From contig NZ_JANBVS010000005.1 in assembly GCF_024586915.1 (NCBI RefSeq), positions 337,129 to 401,128 of the forward strand: DNA of 64,000 bases, written 5' to 3'. Within the stretch, counting starts at the first letter, position 1; every line of letters starts with the position of its first letter. Source of the stretch: Bradyrhizobium sp. SRS-191 (lineage in GTDB: Bacteria > Pseudomonadota > Alphaproteobacteria > Rhizobiales > Xanthobacteraceae). Below are positions 8,921-20,388 of this stretch, one piece after another. Made by a program: the position numbers and the translations under genes. The notes below the pieces were generated by a model that searched no databases, was not told the DNA's origin, and was given only the letters and a program-made list of their open reading frames with translations.

Positions 8921-10591
8921 ATGACTTCGTTTCTGATCGCCAATATGGCGCCGATCATGTTCGGCTCGCTGGTCGTCATGCTGCTGCTCGGCTATCCGGC
9001 CGCGTTCTCGCTCGGCGCCGTCGGCCTGTTCTATGCCCTCATCGGCATCGAGCTCGGAGAATTCCGGCCGGACTTCCTGCAGGCGCTCCCTGAACGCGTC
9101 TACGGCGTGATGAACAACGACACGCTGCTGGCCATTCCGTTCTTCACCTTCATGGGTCTGGTGCTGGAACGATCCGGCATGGCCGAGGATCTGCTCGACA
9201 CCATCGGCCAGCTGTTCGGCACCATCCGCGGCGGCCTTGCCTATGCGGTCATCTTCGTCGGCGCGCTGCTCGCGGCCACCACCGGCGTCGTCGCGGCCTC
9301 CGTCATCTCGATGGGCCTGATCTCGCTGCCGATCATGCTGCGCTACGGATATGACCGGCGCCTCGCCTCGGGCGTGATCGCCGCCTCCGGCACGCTGGCG
9401 CAGATCATCCCGCCGTCGCTGGTGCTGATCGTGATGGCCGACCAGCTCGGCAAGTCGGTCGGCGACATGTACGAGGGCGCCTTCATCCCCGGCCTCGTGC
9501 TGTCGGCGCTCTACGCCGGCTATGCCTTCCTTGTCAGCATGATCTTCCCGAAGGCGGCGCCCGGCCTGCCGCCGGAAGCAATCGGCTTCCGCGAGGATTC
9601 CGGCAGCCGCGGCCTGACCTCGCTGGGCATGCTGTTCCTCGCCTCCTGCGTGTTCGGCTGGTACGTGATGCGCGGCTCCGAATATCACGGCGCCGATTTC
9701 GTCGTGCTCTGCATGTTCTCTGGCATCGTGTTCGCCTTCGCGGTCGCGGTGGTGAACTGGCTGCTGGAGCGCGCCACGGGATACCGCTTCCTGTCGCGCA
9801 TGGCGCAGCAGACCACCTTCGTGATGGTGCCGCCGCTGTTCCTGATCTTCCTGGTGCTTGGCACGATCTTCATCGGCCTGGCGACCCCGACCGAAGGCGG
9901 CGCGATGGGCGCAGCAGGCGCCATCATCCTCGGCGCGATCAAGCGCCGGCTCAGCTTCGACCTGGTCCGACAGGCCGTCGAGTCCACCGCGAAACTGTCG
10001 GCCTTCGTGGTCTTCATCCTGGTCGGCGCGCGCGTGTTCTCGCTGACCTTCTACGGCGTCAACGGCCACGTCTGGGTCGAGCACCTCTTGACCTCCCTGC
10101 CGGGCGGCCAGGTCGGCTTCCTGATCTTCGTCAACGCCTTCGTGTTCGTGCTGGCCTTCTTCCTCGACTTCTTCGAGTTGGCCTTCATCATCATCCCGCT
10201 GCTCGGACCCGCAGCCGAAAAGCTCGGCATCGACCTGATCTGGTTCGGCGTCATCCTCGGCGTCAACATGCAGACCTCGTTCATGCATCCGCCGTTCGGC
10301 TTCGCGCTGTTCTATCTGCGCTCGGTGGCGCCGAAGGATTCGTATCTCGACCGCGTCACCGGCAAGCGGATGGAGCCGGTCACGACGGGCCAGATCTACT
10401 GGGGCGCGGTGCCGTTCGTGGTGATCCAGCTGATCATGGTGATGCTGGTGATCGTGTTCCCCTCGATGGTCATGCACTACAAGGGCACCGCCTCGACCGT
10501 CGATCCGAACTCGATCAAGATCGACATCCCGCAGATCGACGCGCCGCCGCTCGACTTCGGCCCGCCGCAGATCGATCCGCCGAAGCAGTGA
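8921..10591 (+). CDS. TRAP transporter large permease (DctM/TakM type)
   Basis: 556 residues with about twelve membrane segments, longer than the usual 430-residue DctM. Typical motifs are IPFFTFMGLVLERSGMAEDLL, AATTGVVAASVISMG and GLATPTEGGAMGAAGA. It forms the translocation channel of the sodium-coupled TRAP importer together with the small permease 23 bases upstream. The C-terminus has an odd proline/aspartate-rich tail (about 30 residues after the last membrane segment). A bidirectional terminator follows. Confidence 0.92.
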   Translation: MTSFLIANMAPIMFGSLVVMLLLGYPAAFSLGAVGLFYALIGIELGEFRPDFLQALPERVYGVMNNDTLLAIPFFTFMGLVLERSGMAEDLLDTIGQLFGTIRGGLAYAVIFVGALLAATTGVVAASVISMGLISLPIMLRYGYDRRLASGVIAASGTLAQIIPPSLVLIVMADQLGKSVGDMYEGAFIPGLVLSALYAGYAFLVSMIFPKAAPGLPPEAIGFREDSGSRGLTSLGMLFLASCVFGWYVMRGSEYHGADFVVLCMFSGIVFAFAVAVVNWLLERATGYRFLSRMAQQTTFVMVPPLFLIFLVLGTIFIGLATPTEGGAMGAAGAIILGAIKRRLSFDLVRQAVESTAKLSAFVVFILVGARVFSLTFYGVNGHVWVEHLLTSLPGGQVGFLIFVNAFVFVLAFFLDFFELAFIIIPLLGPAAEKLGIDLIWFGVILGVNMQTSFMHPPFGFALFYLRSVAPKDSYLDRVTGKRMEPVTTGQIYWGAVPFVVIQLIMVMLVIVFPSMVMHYKGTASTVDPNSIKIDIPQIDAPPLDFGPPQIDPPKQ

Positions 10592-10622
10592 CGTCTCACG
10601 GCGCCTGATCGCCTCATCAACG

Positions 10623-10653
10623 AAAAACCCCGGCGCAAGGCGCCGGGGTTTTG
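10623..10653. terminator. Bidirectional terminator between the TRAP permease and binding-protein genes
   Basis: AAAAACCCCGGCGC, loop AAG, GCGCCGGGGTTTT: a GC-rich stem flanked by A-run and T-run, so it can act in both directions between the convergent genes ending at 10591 and 10689. Confidence 0.85.
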
Positions 10654-10688
10654 TTTTGCGTTTACGCAGGAAGAGACGCGGCGCTTGC

Positions 10689-11777
10689 TCAGGCTAGCGG
10701 ATTGCGCGCCATGAACGCGTCGTAGCCGATCTCGGCGACCTGGAACCAGGAATAGCCGTTGCCGGCGAAGGCGCTCAGCGATTCCAGCGTCTTCTTGAAG
10801 TCGGGGTTGGTGGCCGCGACCTCGGAATGCAGCTCGCGCGCCGCCTTGATGCAGGCCTGCATGATCTCCGGCGAGAAGCCGTGCAGCTTGGCGCCTGCGG
10901 CGAGCAGCCGGCGCAGCGCCGCCGGATTGCTCTGGTCGTATTTCGCCATCATCCAGTTGTTGGCGAAGTGGCCGGCCTGCTCGAGGATCTTCTGGTAGTG
11001 CTTGGGCAGCGCGTTCCAGCGATCCTGGTTGACGAAGGCGAGCAGCATCGGCCCGCCCTCCCACCAGCCCGGATAGTAGTAGTGCGGCGCGACCTTGACG
11101 AAGCCGAGCTTCTCGTCGTCATACGGGCCGACCCACTCGGCCGCATCGATCGTGCCCTTCTCCAGCGCCGGGTAGATGTCGCCGCCGGCGATCTGCTGCG
11201 GCACCGCGCCGAGCTTCTGCAGCACGCGGCCGGCGAAGCCGCCGACGCGAAATTTCAGGCCCTTGAGATCGTTGACGCTGGTGAGCTCCTTGCGAAACCA
11301 GCCGCCCATCTGGCAACCGGTATTGCCGGCGAGCAGCGAGACCACATTGTACTTCGTGTAGAACTCGTTGAGGATCTCGCGGCCGCCACCGAGCATGTAC
11401 CAGGCCTGGTTGATGCGCATGTTCGGTCCGAACGGCACCGACGAGCCGAAGGTGAAGGTCGGGTCCTTGCCGAAGTAGTAGTAGGACGCAGTGTGGCCGA
11501 TCTCGACTGTGCCGTTCTGCACGGCGTCGACAACCTGCAGGCCGGGCACGATCTCGCCGGCGGCGAACGGCTGGATCTGGAATTTGTTGTCGGTGGCCTC
11601 GCCGACCATCTTGCACATCATTTCGGCGCCGCCATACAGCGTGTCGAGCGATTTCGGCCAGCTCGTCGGCATGCGCCATTTCAGCTCGGGCATCGACTGC
11701 GCAATGGCCGGCGCCGCGATCGCTGCGGCTCCGGCAGCGCCGAGACCCGTGACCTTGATGAAGTCTCTCCGCTTCAT
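10689..11777 (-). CDS. TRAP transporter substrate-binding protein, TakP-like (copy 1)
   Basis: 362 residues. The ATG at 11777 has GGGAGGGGA upstream and yields a Tat-type signal peptide (MKRRDFIKVTG, then AIAAPAIAQS). The mature protein closely follows the sequence pattern I remember for the 2-oxo-acid-binding protein Tak[57 protein letters not shown] and YYYPGWWEGGP. It captures the substrate in the periplasm and delivers it to the TRAP permease. It has its own upstream region, separated from the second copy by a terminator. Confidence 0.9.
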   Translation of the reverse strand: MKRRDFIKVTGLGAAGAAAIAAPAIAQSMPELKWRMPTSWPKSLDTLYGGAEMMCKMVGEATDNKFQIQPFAAGEIVPGLQVVDAVQNGTVEIGHTASYYYFGKDPTFTFGSSVPFGPNMRINQAWYMLGGGREILNEFYTKYNVVSLLAGNTGCQMGGWFRKELTSVNDLKGLKFRVGGFAGRVLQKLGAVPQQIAGGDIYPALEKGTIDAAEWVGPYDDEKLGFVKVAPHYYYPGWWEGGPMLLAFVNQDRWNALPKHYQKILEQAGHFANNWMMAKYDQSNPAALRRLLAAGAKLHGFSPEIMQACIKAARELHSEVAATNPDFKKTLESLSAFAGNGYSWFQVAEIGYDAFMARNPLA

Positions 11778-11902
11778 AATTCTTTCCCCTCCCTTGGGTG
11801 ATCGTGTTCGTTTCCTGGGCAGCCTTCTTTGTGAGGCTTCAGTTCCAGTGTGGATCAAAGTGCGTCGGAGTGCCATTGCGAAACGTTGTCGCAACGCAAC
11901 GC

Positions 11903-11931
11903 AAAAAGCCCGGCCTCTTGCGAGGCCGGGC
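11903..11931 (-). terminator. Rho-independent terminator of the second TakP-like gene
   Basis: Read on the minus strand, a perfect 10-bp stem GCCCGGCCTC/GAGGCCGGGC with a 4-base loop followed by TTTTT. It lies 36 bases after the stop at 11967 and insulates copy 2 from copy 1. Confidence 0.85.
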
Positions 11932-11966
11932 CTGATGTCGATCCGCCGATCTTGGTTAGCTTGCGA

Positions 11967-14367
<2,401 letters not shown>

Positions 14368-14499
14368 GGCGCGTCTCCTGAAATGCTTCAGAACGCGCCA
14401 CATCGTCGCGCCCTATCCTGTTGGCCGGACGCGATCTTCCGTCGTTGCCGAAAGGATCGCGCACGCCCCCTGTTGCGCTGCTTCATAATGAAGCCCGGC

Positions 14500-14946
14500 T
14501 CAAAACGCCACCATGGTTCCGATGTCGCCGGAGTTCTCGTCCGGTCCATCGCCGGCCTGCTCTTTCGCAGCCTCGTAATTCAACTCGATCATCACGCCGT
14601 TGGGGTCGCGGACGAAGATCTGCCACAACTCGCCGCCCGGCACCTGCCGCGCATCGAACGGCATGCCCTTGGATTCGAGCCGCGCCTTCATGCCGGCGAA
14701 GCCGCGGCTGACGAAGGCGACGTGATGCACGACTCCGGAATCCGGCTTCTGGGCCTCCGAGGTCGGCGAGATATCGACCAGATGCACCACCGGCCGGCCC
14801 TCGCTGTACATCCAGGCGCCGGGAAACGCGAAGTTCGGCCGGTCGCCGTTCTCGAGCCCGAGCACGTCTTCATAGAAGCGCACGGTCTCCTGGAGATTGC
14901 GGGTCCGGATGTTGAAATGATCGAGCACGCCGACGCTGACACCCAT
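14500..14946 (-). CDS. Glyoxalase/VOC superfamily protein
   Basis: 148 residues, start ATG 14946 with CCAGGGAGTG upstream. VLDHFNIRTRNLQETVRFYEDVLGL is the first VOC beta-alpha-beta-beta-beta module (His near the N-terminus as metal ligand); the second module contains VVHHVAFVSRGF and RDPNGVMIELNY with the closing Glu ligand. Family members are glyoxalases, dioxygenases or antibiotic-binding proteins. The specific reaction is not predictable. The gene is alone, between mrp and a divergently read dehydrogenase. Confidence 0.85.
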   Translation of the reverse strand: MGVSVGVLDHFNIRTRNLQETVRFYEDVLGLENGDRPNFAFPGAWMYSEGRPVVHLVDISPTSEAQKPDSGVVHHVAFVSRGFAGMKARLESKGMPFDARQVPGGELWQIFVRDPNGVMIELNYEAAKEQAGDGPDENSGDIGTMVAF

Positions 14947-15215
14947 GCGAGACACTCCCTGGCTGTTCGTTGCTGGTCTGGATTTCGTTGCCGGATGACG
15001 GCTTTGCAAGCGGTGATGATGATGCCTCTTTAGCACGATGGCGCGCTTCGCATCCGTCACGAAGGCGTTGCCCCGGCGTCGCAAGCCGTTATGGTGCGGC
15101 GTCCAGCGGACCGCCGGAACCGGCCGGCTGCTGATGTTTTCCTTCAAGAACCGCCCGGCCCGCTCAAGGCCGTCGGCAGAACCCCCAAGAGAACCCCAAG
15201 GGCAAGGTCACTCAT

Positions 15216-16085
15216 ATGGCTAAAGTCGCTTTCATCGGTCTCGGCGTCATGGGTTTCCCCATGGCAGGACATCTCGTGAAGAAGGGTGGTCACGAGGTCA
15301 CGGTCTACAACCGCACCGCGGCCAAGGCGAAGGAATGGGCCGACAAGTTCGGCGGCAAGACCGCCGCGACCCCGAAGCAGGCCGCCGAGGGCCAGGACTT
15401 CGTGATGTGCTGCGTCGGCAACGACAATGATCTGCGCTCGGTGACGATCGGTCCCGACGGCGCCTTTGCCGGCATGACCAAGGGCGCGACCTTCGTCGAC
15501 CACACCACGGCCTCGGCTGAAGTGGCACGTGAGCTCGACGCCGCAGCCACCAAGGCCGGCTTCAAATTCATCGACGCACCCGTCTCCGGCGGCCAGGCCG
15601 GTGCCGAGAACGGCGTGCTGACCGTGATGTGCGGCGGCACGGCCGATGCCTATGCCGGCGCCGAGCCGGTCATCGCGGCCTATGCGCGGATGTGCAAGCT
15701 GCTCGGGCCGGCCGGCTCCGGCCAGCTGACCAAGATGGTCAACCAGATCTGCATCGCCGGCCTCGTGCAGGGCCTCTCCGAAGGCATCCACTTCGCCAAG
15801 AAGTCGGGCCTCGACGTTCCCGCCGTGATCGAGACCATCTCCAAGGGCGCGGCGCAATCCTGGCAGATGGAGAACCGCTACAAGACCATGAATGACGGCA
15901 AATATGACTTTGGTTTTGCTGTGGAATGGATGCGCAAGGACCTGTCGATCTGCCTGAACGAGGCGCGCCACAACGGCGCCCACCTGCCGGTCACCGCGCT
16001 GGTCGACCAGTTCTACTCCGAGGTCGAGAAGCTCGGCGGCAAGCGCTGGGATACGTCGAGCCTGCTGGCGCGTCTGGAGAAGTAG
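15216..16085 (+). CDS. NAD(P)-dependent beta-hydroxyacid dehydrogenase (3-hydroxyisobutyrate dehydrogenase family)
   Basis: 289 residues. The Rossmann motif AFIGLGVMGFPMAGHL (5-20) with NRTAAK after strand 2 suggests preference for NADP. DAPVSGGQAGAENGVLTV is the substrate-binding signature and GSGQLTKMVNQ carries the catalytic lysine. The helical C-terminal domain is complete (KDLSICLNEARHNGAHLPVT). It oxidises or reduces a small 3-hydroxy acid such as 3-hydroxyisobutyrate, tartronate semialdehyde or succinic semialdehyde. The gene is monocistronic, ended by a hairpin at 16111. Confidence 0.9.
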   Translation: MAKVAFIGLGVMGFPMAGHLVKKGGHEVTVYNRTAAKAKEWADKFGGKTAATPKQAAEGQDFVMCCVGNDNDLRSVTIGPDGAFAGMTKGATFVDHTTASAEVARELDAAATKAGFKFIDAPVSGGQAGAENGVLTVMCGGTADAYAGAEPVIAAYARMCKLLGPAGSGQLTKMVNQICIAGLVQGLSEGIHFAKKSGLDVPAVIETISKGAAQSWQMENRYKTMNDGKYDFGFAVEWMRKDLSICLNEARHNGAHLPVTALVDQFYSEVEKLGGKRWDTSSLLARLEK

Positions 16086-16110
16086 TCCAGGACTGGTCGA
16101 CGACATCAAG

Positions 16111-16146
16111 CGGCCGCCGCTCGATTCGAGGGGCGGCCGTTCTGCA
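16111..16146 (+). terminator. Hairpin terminator after the dehydrogenase
   Basis: CGGCCGCC (16111-16118) pairs with GGCGGCCG (16132-16139); the long loop itself can form CTCG/CGAG. Only a short T-rich tail (TTCT) follows, so it may be moderate. Confidence 0.55.
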
Positions 16147-16323
16147 TTGGGTTCGTACGGCGAGACTCGCGCCCCCGCCCCCTCGCAGCAATTGGCGCCG
16201 GACTTGTTGGCACGGCCTCGGACCTTCCATTGCGCGCCCAGCGACTCGCTGATACCCGTTGCAATCGCTAATCGTTCGCATGTGTTGCCGGATCGAGACA
16301 CGCCGCAGCAGAATGCCCCATAT

Positions 16324-16341
16324 GTGATGTTATAACATTAC
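16324..16341 (+). promoter_or_regulatory. Candidate Zur box upstream of the TonB-dependent receptor
   Basis: GTGATGTTATAACATTAC is an inverted repeat (8 of 9 positions symmetric) and differs at one or two positions from the alphaproteobacterial Zur consensus as I remember it (GTAATGTAATAACATTAC). It is 95 bases before the receptor start, in a 350-base gap that otherwise holds only the preceding terminator. Predicts repression by zinc-loaded Zur. Confidence 0.65.
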
Positions 16342-16435
16342 ATATAAGGACATATCGGCTAACTCTCGTCCCGGTGATCAGGAACGTAAGGGGGGGCGCG
16401 GAGGCCGGCTGGCCGGACTCCGCGGTGGGATCGAA

Positions 16436-18814
16436 ATGAGCGCGCGGGATTTCTGGGGTTCGGTAACGTTGGCGGGGCTGGTGGTGGCGGGCTGTTCAGC
16501 CATGACCACGGCCGGCGCGCAGGACAGGCAGCCAGCGAGCGACACGCTGCTGCCGGACGTGACGGTCGACGCGCCGCGCCAACGGCCAGCCGCCCGCCCG
16601 ATGCCATCGTCGACGCAGGACGTCCGGCCAACGGCGCGGACGATGCCGCGGCGTCCAACCGCGCCATCGCAGGCGGCAGCGGGACCGTCGGCCCCGTCCT
16701 CCGCTTTGGCCGGGACGCCGCTCAACAGCAACACCACTCCGGCGGCCGCCAGCCGGCTCGGCCTCACGGCGCGCGAGGTGCCGGCAGCTGTTGACGTCAT
16801 CGGCGCCGAGACCCTGCGCGAGCAGGGCTACCATACGACCGTCGATGCCGTGAAAGGCGCCGCCGGCGTCAGCGCCGGCGATGCGCCGAACGATGTCGGC
16901 TACGCGATGCGCGGCTTCCAGGGCAACCAGGTCAACGTCCTCTACAATGGCATCAACATCGGCCCGACCGGCTTCACGGCGCTGACAATGGAAACCTTCA
17001 ATCTCGATCGCGTCGAGGTGCTGAAGGGCCCCTCCTCGCTGAGCTCGGGCCAGGGAGCGGTCGGCGGTACCATCAACTTCGTGACCAAGGCGCCGCAGTC
17101 CGGTCCGGTGCAGAACGAGGCCTTCATCGGCTTCGACCAGCGCGGCACGTTCCGCAGCGGCTTCGGCTCCGGCGGCAGCACCACCGTTCAGGGGCTCGAC
17201 TATCGCTTCGACATCAGTCGGACCAGGGAGGTCGGCTTCATCGACGACACCGAGTTCAAGAACGTCCACGTCTCCGGACAATTGAACTATCGCCTGTCCG
17301 ACAGCTTCAAGACCTTCTTTGCCGCCGAGTTCAAGGACTACAAGGCCAAGCCCTATGAGGGCACGCCGCTGGTGCCGGTGGCCACTAGCGGCGCGAACGC
17401 GACCAGCGGCATCGTGTCGGGCACCAAGATCTCGGCCTATAATGGCAGCGATCTCGGCGCGGTGACGATCGACGGCCGCACGCTGTCGACCAACTACAAC
17501 GTCGTCGACGGCCACAAGACGATCAAGGAATCCTGGGTGCGTAGCGGGTTCGAATGGGACCTCAACAACACCGTCACGTTGCGGAGCCAGATCTACAACT
17601 ACAATGCCAGCCGCGACTGGTACAACAACGAATGGTCATCGTTCAACGCGAACACCAACCTGGTCGACCGCGAGCGTTTCTTTGTCCATCACAACCACAA
17701 CACGGTCGGCAACATCACCGATGTCACCTGGAACGCCAACCTGTTCGGCCTGGCCAACCGCCTCGTCGGCTCGGTCGAGAGTTCGCATACCGACTTCTCG
17801 CGGCCTGGCGCGGCAAACTTTCCGGGCGAGTCGGTCCCGCTGGTCGGGTTCGACCGCGGCACCTACGGTCTCCTGACGACGCAAATGCAGACCGCGACCA
17901 TCAACAATGTCGCGCTCAACATCGAAGATCGGCTGAAGCTGACCGACACGTTCGCCCTGGTCGGCGGACTGCGCTACAACCCGTTCACGCTCGACCGCAC
18001 CTGGATCCGAGACGGCGCCGAGCGGCCTGGCTTCCCCTACTCCAAGAGCTGGCAGCCGCTCACCGGCCGCATCGGCTATACCTGGGAAGCGCTGCCTGGC
18101 ACGACGTTCTACAGCCAATATGCAACGGCGACCGACATCTCGGCCGACAGCATCTTCATTCTAACACCAACGCAGAATCTGACCCTCTCGGACTCCCGCA
18201 GCTACGAGACCGGCGTCAAGCAGCTGACGTGGAACGGCCGGGCGGAATGGACCTTCTCGGCCTTCGACATCGAACGCAACAACGTCTACAGCGCCCAGGC
18301 CGGCCAGCAGCTCAACCTCGCCGGCAAGGTGAAGTCGCAGGGCCTCGAATTTTCAGCCGCGGTGCGGCCGACACCGGAGAGCAAGCTGTGGGGCAACGTC
18401 GCCTATGTCCGCGCGCGCTATGCCGACTATGATCTCGCCGGCGGCGGCTCGTTCACCGGCAACACGCCACCGAACATCCCCGCCGTCATCGTCAATGGCG
18501 GCGGCTCCTACCGCTTCCTCAATCCGGGCTGGTGGCCGGTCGAGCTCGGCTTCTCCGTGCGCCATGTCGGCGACCGCTGGAGCACCGACGCCAACACGGT
18601 GAAGCTGCTCGCCTACACCACCGCAGACCTGTTCGCCTTCATCGACCTGCCGAAAGTGCCGATGTTCGCCACCGCGACCAGCACCCGCCTCGCCTTCCGC
18701 GTCCGCAACGTCACCGACAAGCGCTACGCGGCCTGGAGCGATCCGTTCTATCCCGACCAGATCTTCCTGGGCGCGCCCCGCACCTACGAGGTCGAAGCCT
18801 CGTTCAAGTTCTAG
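16436..18814 (+). CDS. TonB-dependent outer-membrane receptor
   Basis: 792 residues. Signal sequence of about 30 residues, followed by a proline/alanine-rich linker and LPDVTVDAP, a TonB-box-like segment. The plug domain (about 110-240) contains VPAAVDVIGAETLREQG, VLYNGINIGPTGF and VEVLKGPSSLSSGQGAVGG, the strongest family signature. The rest is a 22-strand barrel ending in the aromatic YEVEASFKF. It resembles siderophore receptors. The Zur-like box upstream points to zinc or a zincophore as cargo rather than iron. The PepSY gene follows after six bases, so they are co-transcribed. The signal contains VVAGC, which mimics a lipobox; lipidation is unlikely. Confidence 0.92.
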   Translation: MSARDFWGSVTLAGLVVAGCSAMTTAGAQDRQPASDTLLPDVTVDAPRQRPAARPMPSSTQDVRPTARTMPRRPTAPSQAAAGPSAPSSALAGTPLNSNTTPAAASRLGLTAREVPAAVDVIGAETLREQGYHTTVDAVKGAAGVSAGDAPNDVGYAMRGFQGNQVNVLYNGINIGPTGFTALTMETFNLDRVEVLKGPSSLSSGQGAVGGTINFVTKAPQSGPVQNEAFIGFDQRGTFRSGFGSGGSTTVQGLDYRFDISRTREVGFIDDTEFKNVHVSGQLNYRLSDSFKTFFAAEFKDYKAKPYEGTPLVPVATSGANATSGIVSGTKISAYNGSDLGAVTIDGRTLSTNYNVVDGHKTIKESWVRSGFEWDLNNTVTLRSQIYNYNASRDWYNNEWSSFNANTNLVDRERFFVHHNHNTVGNITDVTWNANLFGLANRLVGSVESSHTDFSRPGAANFPGESVPLVGFDRGTYGLLTTQMQTATINNVALNIEDRLKLTDTFALVGGLRYNPFTLDRTWIRDGAERPGFPYSKSWQPLTGRIGYTWEALPGTTFYSQYATATDISADSIFILTPTQNLTLSDSRSYETGVKQLTWNGRAEWTFSAFDIERNNVYSAQAGQQLNLAGKVKSQGLEFSAAVRPTPESKLWGNVAYVRARYADYDLAGGGSFTGNTPPNIPAVIVNGGGSYRFLNPGWWPVELGFSVRHVGDRWSTDANTVKLLAYTTADLFAFIDLPKVPMFATATSTRLAFRVRNVTDKRYAAWSDPFYPDQIFLGAPRTYEVEASFKF

Positions 18815-18820
18815 AGCGAT

Positions 18821-20269
18821 ATGATCCGGGCGCTGATCCTCACTCATCGCTGGCTCAGCATCCCCCTTGGCCCGCTGTTCGCGCTGTGGTTCGCCACTGG
18901 CATCGTGATGCACTTCGTGCCGTTTCCGGCACAGACCGAGAGCGAGCGGTTTGCCGGGCTGCTGCCGCTCGATCTCACCGCAAGTCTCCGCAGCCCAGCG
19001 GAAGCCGTCCTCGCGAGCGGCATCGATCGCCCCAGCCGCATTCGACTGTGGCAGCGCGCGGATGGTGCCGTCTATGTCATCTCCGCCGCCGACCGGAATG
19101 CGGCCATTCATGCCGACACGTTGGCAGCGGCCGATGTGACCGCCCCCGATCTCGCGCTGTCCATCGCCCGCCTGACGGCGCACCAGCGCGGGTTCGTCAC
19201 CAATGGCGCCGCGGTCGCCGCGCGCGACGACTACGACCAATGGACCGTGCCGGACCGGTTCGATGCGCATCGCCCGCTCACCCGGATCGCGCTGAACGAT
19301 GCAGATGAGACCGAGCTCTACGTTTCCTCCCGGACCGGCGAGGTGGTGCTGGACACGACCGGCTTCGAACGCCGCTGGAATTATCTCGGCAGCGTCATCC
19401 ACTGGATCTATCCCACGGTGCTGCGCAAGGACTGGTCCGCCTGGAACGTGACGGTGTGGTGGCTGTCGCTCGCGGCGGTCATTGCTGCCGTGACCGGCGC
19501 CCTGCTCGGCCCGCTCAGGCTGCGGCTGCGCAAGGCGCGGCTTGGCTCGCGCTACCGCGGCTGGCACCTGTGGCATCATTGGGCCGGCCTCGTCTGTACG
19601 CAGTTCGTGCTGACCTGGATGGTCAGCGGCTGGCTCTCGATGGACCACGGCCGGCTGTTTGCGACCGGTCATCTCACGCCGTCCGAGAACGCCAGTTTCA
19701 CCGGCGCGCCCGATTGGACGCAACTTTCTGCCGCCCCACTGGCCGCCGGCAGCGGCGAGGTCCGCGAAATCGAATGGTTCGCATTCGGCGGCCGCCTGCA
19801 TCGGCGGACGCGCCGCGCGCTGAGCCAGCAGCAGATCTCGGTGCTCGATGGCTCCGCCTGGCGCGTCACCGGCCGTTTCCTGCAGCCGGCGGAGATCAAC
19901 GCCGTCACCGCTCGGCTCCGCCCCGACTGCGCGCGATCGATCGAGGTCGAGCCCGGCGACGACTATCCGTTCTCATCCGACGTGCCGGGCGCCCCGATCC
20001 ACCGCGTGATCTGCGGCGACACCTGGTATCACGTCGACTCTGCCTCGGGCGCCCTGCTCGAAAGGCTCGATCCGTCGCGACGCGCCTACCGCTGGCTCTA
20101 TCAGGCGCTGCACACGCTCGACTTCCCGGCGCTGCTCGCACACGCGACGTTGCGCACCGTCCTCATCATCGGCCTGTGCGCGGCAGGCTTTGCCTTCAGC
20201 CTCACGGGGCTGGTGATCGGCTGGCGACGGCTGCGTGTGCTGGGCGTCGCTGCGCGCCGCAATGGTTAA
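18821..20269 (+). CDS. PepSY-domain inner-membrane protein
   Basis: 482 residues. Four main hydrophobic segments: near the N-terminus (HRWLSIPLGPLFALWFATG), two in the middle (VTVWWLSLAAVIAAVTGALLG and FVLTWMVSGWLSM) and one at the C-terminus (VLIIGLCAAGFAFSLTGLVIGW). They enclose two periplasmic PepSY-like regions (LYVSSRTGEVVLDTTG, WYHVDSASGALLERLD). Such PepSY-associated membrane proteins are often encoded beside TonB receptors and are thought to help metal release or reduction. Located six bases behind the receptor gene, it probably belongs to the same zinc-responsive unit. Confidence 0.85.
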   Translation: MIRALILTHRWLSIPLGPLFALWFATGIVMHFVPFPAQTESERFAGLLPLDLTASLRSPAEAVLASGIDRPSRIRLWQRADGAVYVISAADRNAAIHADTLAAADVTAPDLALSIARLTAHQRGFVTNGAAVAARDDYDQWTVPDRFDAHRPLTRIALNDADETELYVSSRTGEVVLDTTGFERRWNYLGSVIHWIYPTVLRKDWSAWNVTVWWLSLAAVIAAVTGALLGPLRLRLRKARLGSRYRGWHLWHHWAGLVCTQFVLTWMVSGWLSMDHGRLFATGHLTPSENASFTGAPDWTQLSAAPLAAGSGEVREIEWFAFGGRLHRRTRRALSQQQISVLDGSAWRVTGRFLQPAEINAVTARLRPDCARSIEVEPGDDYPFSSDVPGAPIHRVICGDTWYHVDSASGALLERLDPSRRAYRWLYQALHTLDFPALLAHATLRTVLIIGLCAAGFAFSLTGLVIGWRRLRVLGVAARRNG

Positions 20270-20271
20270 TT

Positions 20272-20310
20272 TTAACGCGCGGTTAACGCAAATTTTTCGT
20301 TGTCTATAAT
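20272..20310 (+). promoter_or_regulatory. CtrA box and promoter of the histidine kinase gene
   Basis: TTAA-N7-TTAAC (20272-20287) is an exact match to the CtrA binding site. A TATAAT sits at 20305-20310, 17 bases after the box, so the CtrA site overlaps the -35 position as in known CtrA-activated promoters. The kinase start lies about 80 bases downstream. Confidence 0.7.
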
Positions 20311-20388
20311 CCGTCTTAAGGATTTCGAGCCAGTTATAGAGGATGCAGAAAGCAGCCCGCGCGGCCCCGGGCAGGATTTGTGTTGTTG

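Noticed and set aside
8918..10477. 519-residue minus-strand frame rich in His, Asp and Glu
   Set aside because: Antisense of the TRAP large permease; charged composition results from reverse reading of hydrophobic codons.
16436..16530. Lipoprotein signal in the TonB-dependent receptor (VVAGC)
   Set aside because: Barrel receptors are not normally lipidated; probably chance within an ordinary signal peptide.
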